This document shows, one piece after another, positions 43,419 to 49,870 of a stretch of DNA of 49,870 nt. The translations under genes were made by a program, and so were the position numbers. The DNA is taken from NCBI GenBank assembly GCA_024274705.1, contig JAJSAL010000165.1:1-49870 (forward strand), read 5' to 3'. The notes below the pieces were generated by a model. The model made no database searches. It worked only from the letters and a program-made list of their open reading frames with translations, and was not told the DNA's origin. Source of the stretch: Spirochaetota bacterium (GTDB lineage Bacteria; Spirochaetota; Spirochaetia; SPDA01; JAJSAL01). Position 1 is the stretch's first letter, and every line of letters starts with the position of its first letter.

Positions 43419-44261
43419 CTATCCTTTCACCGCTCCTGCAGCCAATCCCTTGATAAACCACCGCTGCAGAAAAATAAAAATACCCACCGACGGGATGGAT
43501 GATATTACAGACGCAGCCATGAGTCCGTTCCAACTTACCTTGACAAAACTCATGTACGAAAGCTGCAGGCCAGGGGGTAGTGTCCGGATTGCCTCTTTTG
43601 ATGCGAGGGTGTAGGCAAACAGGTACTCGTTCCACGTAGTGATGAAAACGAAAATTGCAGTCGCAATAACCCCCGGACCGACTATGGGGAGGATAATTCT
43701 GAAAAGAGTTCCGATACGGCTGCTTCCGTCGATGGTGGCAGCCTCTTCCAGTTCTATGGGGATGGTATCGAAATAATTTTTCAGCATCCATACGGAAAAC
43801 GCCAAAGAGATACCTATAAATGCAAAAATAAGCGCAAAATGGGTGTTCAGCAGTCCCAATTTAGCGAAAAAAAGATAGACTGTAAGCAGCATTATAGAAA
43901 AAGGAAACATCTGAGTGACAAGAAAAAACACCAGAATCGACGGCTTTAATTTAAACTTGAATCTTGAGAGACCATATCCTGCAAAGGTCGATACAATGAG
44001 TGTAAATACCGTTGCAGTGACCGAAACAATAAGACTATTTTTCAGGTAGATAAAGAATTTACTGCCAGGCTTAACCAGATCGCTGTACGCTTCAAAACTC
44101 GGATTCTGCGGAATTATTGATGGAGGCCATTTGAAGGTTTCTGCGGTTGTTTTAAAAGAAGTTGAAAGCATCCAAAAGATCGGGATATAAACAATAATAA
44201 CCGATATAATGAGGATAGTATTTGCAGAATACCTTTTAATTAACTGTGCTTTTCTTCCCAT
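43419..44261 (-). CDS. Carbohydrate ABC transporter permease (MalG-like)
   Basis: This 280-residue protein has six hydrophobic segments and the coupling motif EAATIDGSSRIGTLFRIILPIVGPGV (EAA...G loop) near residue 190. The start IIVYIPIFWMLSTSFKTTAET is typical of MalG/UgpE. It lies 7 bases after the partner permease. No ATPase is encoded in this operon, so a shared MsmK/UgpC-type ATPase elsewhere is likely. Confidence 0.92.
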   Translation of the reverse strand: MGRKAQLIKRYSANTILIISVIIVYIPIFWMLSTSFKTTAETFKWPPSIIPQNPSFEAYSDLVKPGSKFFIYLKNSLIVSVTATVFTLIVSTFAGYGLSRFKFKLKPSILVFFLVTQMFPFSIMLLTVYLFFAKLGLLNTHFALIFAFIGISLAFSVWMLKNYFDTIPIELEEAATIDGSSRIGTLFRIILPIVGPGVIATAIFVFITTWNEYLFAYTLASKEAIRTLPPGLQLSYMSFVKVSWNGLMAASVISSIPSVGIFIFLQRWFIKGLAAGAVKG

Positions 44262-44268
44262 CCGGATA

Positions 44269-45165
44269 TCAATCCTCCTTAAAGAGCATTCTCAAGTAAC
44301 AAACCGCAAAAATAACCAGAAATAAAATCCATAACACGCCGAATGCCGCGGCTTCACCGAAATTTCTCTGTATAAATGATAGTGTGTATACCCGTGTCAT
44401 AAGGGTGTTTGTTGCATCGGCAGGGCCTCCCCTGGTCATGAGCCAAATGGTGGTAAATTCCTGGAAGGCCCAAATGAAGTTAAGCAGTGCAGTGAAAACA
44501 ATAATATTCCTGATTCCCGGAAATGTTACATATAAAAACTGTTTTATTTTACCGGCACCATCCATTCCGGCAGCTTCGTACAAATAAGGGTCGATGGTTT
44601 GAAATCCGGCTAAATACACGATCATGTTGAAAGGGAAAACCCTCCATATATATGCGACTGTAACCGACACTTTTGCAACCAGGTTGCCCCCGGTCCAGTG
44701 AACAGGTTCATCTATAATGTTGAATACTATTAAAATGTGGTTGATCAATCCATATTGGACATTTAAAAGCCAAAGCCAAAGGAATGCACTGACAAACCAG
44801 GGAATGGCCCAGGGGATCAATAAAAGCCCCCTGATTACATTTCTACCGATCATCTTCCTGTTAAGAAGGAGTGCAAAATACATGCCCACAATAAAAAGAA
44901 GAAGTACCGACACTACGCTAAAAACAAGAGTCCAGATGAAGCTTTTTAAAAAGGTTCCGTTAAGCAGAACTGTCTTGAAATTAGTTAAGCCAACCCATTT
45001 AGATTTTCCCATACCGAAATAGACTTTTTTAAAAGCCATTATCATCGAGTTAACAATGGGATAATACAGAATAACAGACGCAAGAAGAAATGCAGGAGCA
45101 ATAATGAGCAACGCAAACTTAACTTTCTGCGCTTGCAGCCTATCGGTATGTAATTGCGTCGTCAT
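44269..45165 (-). CDS. Carbohydrate ABC transporter permease (MalF/UgpA-like)
   Basis: This 298-residue protein has six transmembrane segments and the coupling loop EAAGMDGAGKIKQFLYVTFPGIRNII near residue 195. It contains WVGLTNFKTVLLN near residue 60, a MalF/UgpA hallmark. It forms the importer channel with the next gene. It is separated from the binding-protein gene by a 115-base gap holding a strong hairpin. Confidence 0.92.
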   Translation of the reverse strand: MTTQLHTDRLQAQKVKFALLIIAPAFLLASVILYYPIVNSMIMAFKKVYFGMGKSKWVGLTNFKTVLLNGTFLKSFIWTLVFSVVSVLLLFIVGMYFALLLNRKMIGRNVIRGLLLIPWAIPWFVSAFLWLWLLNVQYGLINHILIVFNIIDEPVHWTGGNLVAKVSVTVAYIWRVFPFNMIVYLAGFQTIDPYLYEAAGMDGAGKIKQFLYVTFPGIRNIIVFTALLNFIWAFQEFTTIWLMTRGGPADATNTLMTRVYTLSFIQRNFGEAAAFGVLWILFLVIFAVCYLRMLFKED

Positions 45166-45233
45166 TCAGAATTACTTCTACTCCATTTTGACTATTCTTT
45201 CAAGTTTTACATAAACAGCCTAAAAGTAATAAA

Positions 45234-45265
45234 TGGAGAGACAGACATGCTGTCCTGTCTCTCCA
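45234..45265 (-). terminator. Strong hairpin between binding-protein and permease genes
   Basis: Arms TGGAGAGACAG (45234-45244) and CTGTCTCTCCA (45255-45265), 11 perfect pairs, with a 10-base loop. On the minus strand it is followed by TTTATTACTTTT, a weak T-tract. It may be a partial terminator or an mRNA-protecting hairpin that raises binding-protein yield. Confidence 0.6.
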
Positions 45266-45280
45266 TACCAATTGTATTAT

Positions 45281-46597
45281 TTATTCAGAAGCAATTCGAT
45301 CCAGCTCCGCAGCAACTTCGTTCAAAGTCTCTTTTATTGGAGCATCGTTGATCATGATATTCTGAAAAGCATTGGCAAATACAACGCTCATTTCATCGAT
45401 CTTATCTCCATAAGGAGCAAACGGTAATTCTCCGCCTGCCTGAATAGCATCAACAAAAACTTTCCTATACGGATCATTCTGGACTTCCGGGAGATTCTGA
45501 ATTGACTGAACAGCGGGGATCCCTCCGTTGAGTTTACCATAAGCAAGTACTACTTCCGGATCAGAAACCCACATTTCGATCACCTTTGCAGCTTCCTCTT
45601 TATGCTCAGCATCTTTCATAATCGCAGCACAGCTTGCCCACAGTAGACTTTTCCCCGGGCTGCCGTCACGTGTCGGATATGTATCGAGCCACCAGTTTTT
45701 ATCAAAAGCTTCTCCCTGACCGCTGCTTTCTCTCCAGATGCCGCGCTGCCATGGGCCTTCACCGATAACCCCTAGATGTCCCTCCATAAACAAGGATCTA
45801 TTGGTTTCCCGGTCAATAGGTACAGGACCGAAGAGCCCATCATCGTACATCTTTTTAAACCATGTAAGAAGCTCTACAGCTTCCGGGCTGTTAATCACAC
45901 ATTTACCGTTCTCATCAAACCAGTCACCGCCAAAATTATACAGCCATGGAGACAGAAGAAAAGGTACATGAAGATCAGTCAACCCGGCGATATTGGTTCC
46001 CCAAATTTTGTTACCTGCCGCATCGGTTTTTCCTCCAACTGCATACATCAGCTTTTCAAATTCTTTAATAGTCCTCGGTGGTTTTGAGAAACCTGCAGCT
46101 TTTGCTAAGTTTGCATTGGTGAAAAGAGCATAGGGCGAAATATCCCAGATAATGGATGTCAGTTTACCATCGTGCAGACCTGCTTTGTACGCTGCAGGTG
46201 CAAGGTCATCAATTATATCCTTTGAAATCCACTTATGAAGATCTTCTAAAGCTCCGATGCTTGCCAGCATGGCGTCTTTTGCTAAACACGTATAGCTTAC
46301 GTCCGGAGCATCACCGGACTCAGCCATCAGCAGATACTGGATAGTAGACTCTTCATATGATGCTTCCTGGTACACAATCTCTATATCAGGGTATTTAGCT
46401 TCAACTTTCTCCTTTAAAACCTCCGAAAATGGAACGGCATAGGTTGTAAGCCATCCAAAGACAGTGACTTCGGTCCTCTCTTTTACAGCCCCTGCTGTGT
46501 CTGAAGGTTTCTCTTCCTGCTTCCCCCCTGCAAAGCCGACAGCTGCACACACAAACAGGGCAACAACAACCAATAGTACTCTTTTCTGTTTTTTCAT
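45281..46597 (-). CDS. Carbohydrate ABC transporter substrate-binding protein
   Basis: This 438-residue family-1 type extracellular binding protein has the signal peptide MKKQKRVLLVVVALFVCAAVGFAGGKQE. Conserved blocks: TVFGWLTTYAVPFSEVL, YLLMAESGDAPDVSYTC, SPWLYNFGGDWFDENGKC, NRSLFMEGHLGVIGEGPWQRG and YPTRDGSPGKSLLWASCAAI. GGAG lies before the ATG. It is the third gene of the operon and gives the two permeases their specificity. The sugar is not identifiable from sequence. Confidence 0.92.
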   Translation of the reverse strand: MKKQKRVLLVVVALFVCAAVGFAGGKQEEKPSDTAGAVKERTEVTVFGWLTTYAVPFSEVLKEKVEAKYPDIEIVYQEASYEESTIQYLLMAESGDAPDVSYTCLAKDAMLASIGALEDLHKWISKDIIDDLAPAAYKAGLHDGKLTSIIWDISPYALFTNANLAKAAGFSKPPRTIKEFEKLMYAVGGKTDAAGNKIWGTNIAGLTDLHVPFLLSPWLYNFGGDWFDENGKCVINSPEAVELLTWFKKMYDDGLFGPVPIDRETNRSLFMEGHLGVIGEGPWQRGIWRESSGQGEAFDKNWWLDTYPTRDGSPGKSLLWASCAAIMKDAEHKEEAAKVIEMWVSDPEVVLAYGKLNGGIPAVQSIQNLPEVQNDPYRKVFVDAIQAGGELPFAPYGDKIDEMSVVFANAFQNIMINDAPIKETLNEVAAELDRIASE

Positions 46598-46658
46598 TCT
46601 GTTCTCCTTTTAAATTGATTTTCTCTAGGTAAACCTCTTTTTACCTGCGATTTTCACA

Positions 46659-47033
46659 CTAATATGCATGCCAGGCACTGGTGTAAAAAGCCATTTTTTC
46701 AGAAGCTGTATCAAGGCGACCGAATGTAGCCACTATATTGACATCACTTTCCACCCGTACTGCATATTGTGTCCCAAACGGTAATTTCACACCTCCTATT
46801 TCATTTACGTGATCCATACGGATACATTTGACCCGCTCAGCTTTTACACTTTGTTCTACATTTTTAATTGGATCGCGATCAGAAAAATAAAATGATATCT
46901 TCAAGTGCGCATCATTCATGGAGGTGTTCAAGACCATAAGGGCTTCATGAGCTTCAAGCTCACTATCCCTATCCGCCTCTGGAAGATCACCGTCCGGGAA
47001 GATCCATATTCTTTTTCCTTCGCCAGAATTCAT
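46659..47033 (-). CDS. Sensory rhodopsin transducer-like protein (ASRT/DUF1362 family)
   Basis: This protein of 124 residues counts from MNSGEGKRIWIFPDGDLP (47033, AGGAG 7 bases upstream). It aligns with the Anabaena sensory rhodopsin transducer: EAHEALMVLNTSMNDAHLKISFYFSDRDPI corresponds to its SHETVCILNAGDEDAHVEITIYYSD, and VNIVATFGRLDT to VPIVVQHTRLDS. The fold is a small beta-sandwich. No rhodopsin gene is present. In this operon it more likely binds a sugar, ligand or DNA; its role is unknown. Confidence 0.8.
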   Translation of the reverse strand: MNSGEGKRIWIFPDGDLPEADRDSELEAHEALMVLNTSMNDAHLKISFYFSDRDPIKNVEQSVKAERVKCIRMDHVNEIGGVKLPFGTQYAVRVESDVNIVATFGRLDTASEKMAFYTSAWHAY

Positions 47034-47055
47034 AGAGCTACTCCTGCTATATCTT

Positions 47056-48228
47056 TTAAATAGTAACCTGATCTTCAATCATCTTATCAACATAAGGTGA
47101 CAGAGGTTCACATCCACTATCGGTGATCACATACCCACTCTCCATTCTGATGCTGTATAAACTGGGATGTCCGAATAGACTCGTATCAATACATACAGTC
47201 ATACCAGGCTCAAGCACATCATCGCTATTTGGCCCATAGAACGGGGCTTCCGCTTCATACAATCCTATTGTGTGGATAAAAGGACAAATAATGTATTTTT
47301 CATACCCGCCTTTATCAGAAAAATATTTCTTTATTCTTGTATAATTATCCCTGCCCACCATCCCAGGTTTCAGCATTTCCCGGGACATAAGATAGGCTTC
47401 CGCAATCATTTTAATATAATCCCGCTGCTTATCATCAGGTTTTCCACCAACAACAACAGGCATACCTGCAGCAGAAGCGTACCCTTCATACCGGGCGCTC
47501 AAACCAAGCATCACCATCTCATCCTTCTTAAGCCTTCGCTCAGTCGCAGTCGGTACAACACCGTTACTACGCTCTCCTGCTCCTACGATTGTTTGAAAAC
47601 CGAATCTGTTCGCCCCTAATCTACGGCTTATGCCTTCACCCGTACCAGCAAGAAACACTTCAGACACCCCTTCCCTGACATTAGCCAGCATCTCCCTGAA
47701 GCCTTCATCAGTAATTTGAAAAGCTTTTTTCATAAGCCCAATTTCATACGCAGATTTGTGAATACGCAGCTTCTCGTATTCCTCGGTAATGTCAACAAGC
47801 ACTACCCCTTCAAGTTCTTCAATTAGTAAATTGTAGACGCCTACTGGCATTGAACCCATACCGACTATGCCAAGCCTGTCAATTCTTGAAGTGCCGAATA
47901 CTTCCTTGAAAACTGATTTGAAATCCACAATCGTTGCATACGGATACTCTTCATCAGGGACCATAAAGACGGGAATGTTTTTCGTTTCTTTTATGGTCGA
48001 ATCCATCTTTGCAAACGGTTCTGATTCAGGACCGCCTAAAATCGCACAATATCCGTCTTCTGTTAAGAGAATCGACCCGCTTTCAAACTGGGGACACCAT
48101 CCGGAAAGATACCACCCGTTTCCAATATTCAGCTCATCATAATATACTAAGGCCGCTTTCAGTTTTTTTGCTTTTAAGATACCGATTACGTTGTTTATAC
48201 GGTGCTGAAATTCGTTTTCTTCGATCAT
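47056..48228 (-). CDS. Creatinase/M24-fold hydrolase lacking metal ligands
   Basis: This 390-residue protein has the two-domain creatinase/aminopeptidase-P architecture: an N-terminal domain (1-125, ALVYYDELNIGNGWYLSGWCPQ) and a pita-bread domain (from EYEKLRIHKSAYEIGLMKKA). The two metal-binding Asp of Xaa-Pro peptidases are absent (MVMLGLSARYEGYASAAGM where DxG...SD is expected), while HTIGLYEAEAP and SIRMESGYVIT keep a His and a Glu. This matches creatinase-like non-metal C-N hydrolases better than peptidases. It is the first gene of the LacI-controlled operon; GAGGAG lies before the ATG. Confidence 0.82.
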   Translation of the reverse strand: MIEENEFQHRINNVIGILKAKKLKAALVYYDELNIGNGWYLSGWCPQFESGSILLTEDGYCAILGGPESEPFAKMDSTIKETKNIPVFMVPDEEYPYATIVDFKSVFKEVFGTSRIDRLGIVGMGSMPVGVYNLLIEELEGVVLVDITEEYEKLRIHKSAYEIGLMKKAFQITDEGFREMLANVREGVSEVFLAGTGEGISRRLGANRFGFQTIVGAGERSNGVVPTATERRLKKDEMVMLGLSARYEGYASAAGMPVVVGGKPDDKQRDYIKMIAEAYLMSREMLKPGMVGRDNYTRIKKYFSDKGGYEKYIICPFIHTIGLYEAEAPFYGPNSDDVLEPGMTVCIDTSLFGHPSLYSIRMESGYVITDSGCEPLSPYVDKMIEDQVTI

Positions 48229-48244
48229 TACTATCTCCTCATTT

Positions 48245-48254
48245 ACAACGTTGT
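48245..48254. promoter_or_regulatory. LacI-type operator ACAACGTTGT near the M24 ribosome-binding site
   Basis: Perfect palindrome 17 bases upstream of the M24 start codon, downstream of the predicted start of transcription. It could act as a roadblock or as a second site for looping; its distance to the next copy is 66 bases. Confidence 0.75.
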
Positions 48255-48310
48255 TAATTTATAAACCACTTTTCTGCTTCTTTTTTTTAAAGCCGCAAAA
48301 TATTTTATTG

Positions 48311-48358
48311 ACAACGTTGTTATTATTTAGATTAAACCCGAAATGACGAATCTGTCAA
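48311..48358 (-). promoter_or_regulatory. Promoter and operator of the creatinase/sugar-transport operon
   Basis: On the minus strand, TTGACA (48353-48358) and TAATCT (48329-48334) have an 18-base spacer. The operator ACAACGTTGT (48311-48320) lies at about +2 to +11. The untranslated leader to the M24 gene is about 90 bases. Confidence 0.55.
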
Positions 48359-48428
48359 GGGTTTTTTTATTTTTTCTACATTTTTCCTTAAAAATGAAAA
48401 TATTCATGTTGGAATTGAAGAATTCTCA

Positions 48429-48457
48429 TTGACAACGTTGTTTTGCAAGCGTACAGT
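48429..48457 (+). promoter_or_regulatory. Promoter and operator of the LacI-family gene
   Basis: TTGACA (48429-48434) and TACAGT (48452-48457) are separated by 17 bases. The operator ACAACGTTGT (48432-48441) overlaps the -35 box, as expected for autorepression. Transcription would begin within a base or two of the ATG at 48465. Confidence 0.65.
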
Positions 48458-48464
48458 TGTTTCG

Positions 48465-49496
48465 ATGAAAAAAAATGTCACGATAAAACATATTGCTGAA
48501 TATGCTGGTGTATCATTTTCAACTGTTGCAAAAGCCCTTCGAAATGATCCGGTAGTTAACGAAAAAACAAGAGTAAAAATTCACTATATAGCACGGGAGT
48601 TTAATTATTATCCAAACATACTGGCAAAGGGACTTCGAAGCAAAAAAACAAAAACTATCGGCATTATTTTAAACGATATTCAAAGCCCCTTTTATTCTGA
48701 AATATACAAGGTGATTGGAGATGTACTTAATAAACAGGGGTATACGATGATTCTCTGTGATTCCAGCTTCGATCTGGAATTAGAAAAAAAGAATATAACT
48801 ACAATGATTTCTCAGGGAGTGGAAGGAATTATTATTTCTTCGGTAAGTGAAAAATCGGATAATATACAAATTATTTTAGACTACGATCTGAAGACAGTTT
48901 TCATCGACAATATACCTGAATTCTCAAATATCAATTACGTGTATGTCAATCATGAAGAAGCCGCCTCTTTAGCTGTAGAACACCTCATTGAAAACGGACA
49001 CAGAGATATTTTGCTTCTCAATGGCCCCGAGGGCCTCTCATCTTCTCAGCATTTCCTGAAAGGATACATGGAAAAACTTAGAGCATCAGGTATAGAAATT
49101 AAAAACGAACTAATCAGGTTTATAGGTATTTCTGTGGAGGAAAGTCTGGATACATTAAAAAACATTTTTTTCGGAAAAGATAGTATAACTAAAAAAGATT
49201 TTACTGCTATCATGACGTTAAGCGACGTCATTGCCATCGGTATCTATGAAGCCGCACAGCAATTACAATTTGCAATTCCGGATGATTACAGTGTAATTGG
49301 ATATGATAATATTTTAGCTACAAAATATCTTGCTCCACCATTAACTACAATCCATCAACCTAAAAAAAGAACAGGGTTGTATAGCATAAACCTTCTTTTA
49401 GAACAAATAAACAATGATTCAAAAGAATTAAAAAAAATAATTTTAAGCCCCGAACTGATTGTCCGGGGTTCTGTGAAAAAAATAAATCGATGCTAA
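48465..49496 (+). CDS. LacI-family transcriptional regulator
   Basis: This protein of 343 residues counts from MKKNVTIKHIAEYAGVSFSTVAKALRN, the DNA-binding helix-turn-helix, with the hinge helix NILAKGLRS. The sugar-binding core follows: TIGIILNDIQSPFYSEIY, GVEGIIISSVSE, YVNHEEAASLAVEHLIENGHRDILLLNG and TTIHQPKKRTG. No Shine-Dalgarno precedes the ATG; the predicted promoter implies a leaderless message. It should bind the four ACAACGTTGT sites in the window and respond to a sugar linked to the divergent operon. Confidence 0.92.
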   Translation: MKKNVTIKHIAEYAGVSFSTVAKALRNDPVVNEKTRVKIHYIAREFNYYPNILAKGLRSKKTKTIGIILNDIQSPFYSEIYKVIGDVLNKQGYTMILCDSSFDLELEKKNITTMISQGVEGIIISSVSEKSDNIQIILDYDLKTVFIDNIPEFSNINYVYVNHEEAASLAVEHLIENGHRDILLLNGPEGLSSSQHFLKGYMEKLRASGIEIKNELIRFIGISVEESLDTLKNIFFGKDSITKKDFTAIMTLSDVIAIGIYEAAQQLQFAIPDDYSVIGYDNILATKYLAPPLTTIHQPKKRTGLYSINLLLEQINNDSKELKKIILSPELIVRGSVKKINRC

Positions 49497-49870
49497 GTAC
49501 CCTATGCATTGTCGCTATACTAGTTTTTGCTCTGGATGCACAGATTTTTCCTTCGGTTCGCTGACATTAGTCCTGGCCCCCTTCTTTTTATGGGCATATT
49601 TTACTCTCCATAAAAAATCTTCTATACTTGAAAAAGAACATCCGAAACCGGGGAAGGGTTCTCTTTGTTAAAGACAAGGCTTTTATCTATCTATGCGTTG
49701 CAATTTTTCTCTATGTAGCAGCAGAAGGAGGTACCATCGGCTGGCTTTCAACCTACGGGGTTATCTACCTGTCACTCAATCTTTCCCAAGCGCCTCTCTT
49801 GTTGACAGTGTTGTGGACCGGTCTTGGTATTTCAAGAAGCATTGTCGGATTTATCAATATTCCGATAAAC
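49490..49870 (+). pseudogene. Frameshifted, 5'-truncated MFS transporter (continues past the window)
   Basis: Three successive frames encode consecutive parts of a membrane transporter. First LCIVAILVFALDAQIF (from 49490), then FGSLTLVLAPFFLWAYFTLHKKS up to a TAA at 49669, then VKDKAFIYLCVAIFLYVAAE and GTIGWLSTYGVIYLSLNLS to the window edge. The last part matches helix 7-8 of the intact MFS at 30164-31360 (YVGVEFGTSNWISEYF). Removing one T at 49664-49666 would join the second and third parts. The N-terminal half is missing. Confidence 0.65.

Noticed and set aside
43399-43791. N-terminal 131 codons of the long frame ending in the mutarotase
   Set aside because: This part overlaps the conserved permease in another frame and is basic and Cys/His-rich without family similarity; the mutarotase starts at 43398.
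46627-46646. AGGTAAA/TTTACCT inverted repeat upstream of the sugar-binding-protein gene
   Set aside because: Seven AT-rich pairs without T-tract or promoter context; could be chance in AT-rich DNA.

Overview
The window looks like a chromosome segment of an anaerobic, moderately GC-rich bacterium, most likely a free-living or gut spirochaete. This is an inference. It rests on substrate-binding proteins whose signal peptides end in FAGG(K/E)xE, on BMP-type nucleoside importers, on corrinoid and selenium-linked anaerobic enzymes, and on the absence of any oxygen-dependent enzyme. No rRNA, tRNA or CRISPR array was seen.

Left edge to 3.9 kb (minus strand): an operon of iron-sulfur flavoprotein, two-domain ABC ATPase, BMP lipoprotein and a permease cut by the window edge, that is, a nucleoside/purine-type importer. 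A divergent fmt gene follows at 4.07-5.03 kb.

5.2-26.8 kb (minus strand): one very long operon of 15 genes read from a single strong promoter near 26.9 kb. In transcription order it encodes a methyl-THF:corrinoid methyltransferase, an MtmB-like non-pyrrolysine methylamine-type methyltransferase, a corrinoid protein, a corrinoid reductive activator, a BMP-type importer (binding protein, ATPase, two permeases), an 8-oxoguanine-deaminase-like amidohydrolase, and the purine-degradation set YgfM, XdhD, YgfK, SsnA, YgeY and YgeW. Read together, this suggests import of an N-methylated purine-like heterocycle, transfer of its methyl group to tetrahydrofolate through a corrinoid protein, deamination and hydroxylation, ring breakdown, and carbamoyl transfer. 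I regard this as the main candidate for an undescribed system. A 37-bp perfect palindrome sits on the start point of the promoter, and a GntR/HutC regulator is encoded next to it.

27.8-38.6 kb: a retropepsin-like lipoprotein (minus), then plus-strand genes: a LarA-like racemase with an MFS transporter, an exported coiled-coil/lectin-like protein broken by a stop, and a phosphonate-type importer (phnD, phnC and an unusually large phnE) followed by a P-loop kinase-like protein and a ParA/MinD-like ATPase. A lysine-2,3-aminomutase-family radical SAM gene (minus) closes the region.

39.8-49.9 kb: a more AT-rich accessory region. It holds a vapBC module, remnants of an epimerase, a deacetylase and an M24 gene, one intact deacetylase, and a LacI-controlled operon. 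That operon contains a creatinase-like M24 protein, a sensory-rhodopsin-transducer-like protein, a sugar-binding protein, two permeases and a rhamnose/fucose-type mutarotase. Four copies of the palindrome ACAACGTTGT mark the LacI regulon. The right edge carries a frameshifted MFS pseudogene.

The window contains several coding lesions: two in-frame TAA stops inside recognisable genes, a missing permease stop at a slippery heptamer, and truncated fragments. They could be real decay, recoding, or sequence errors; reads are needed to tell.
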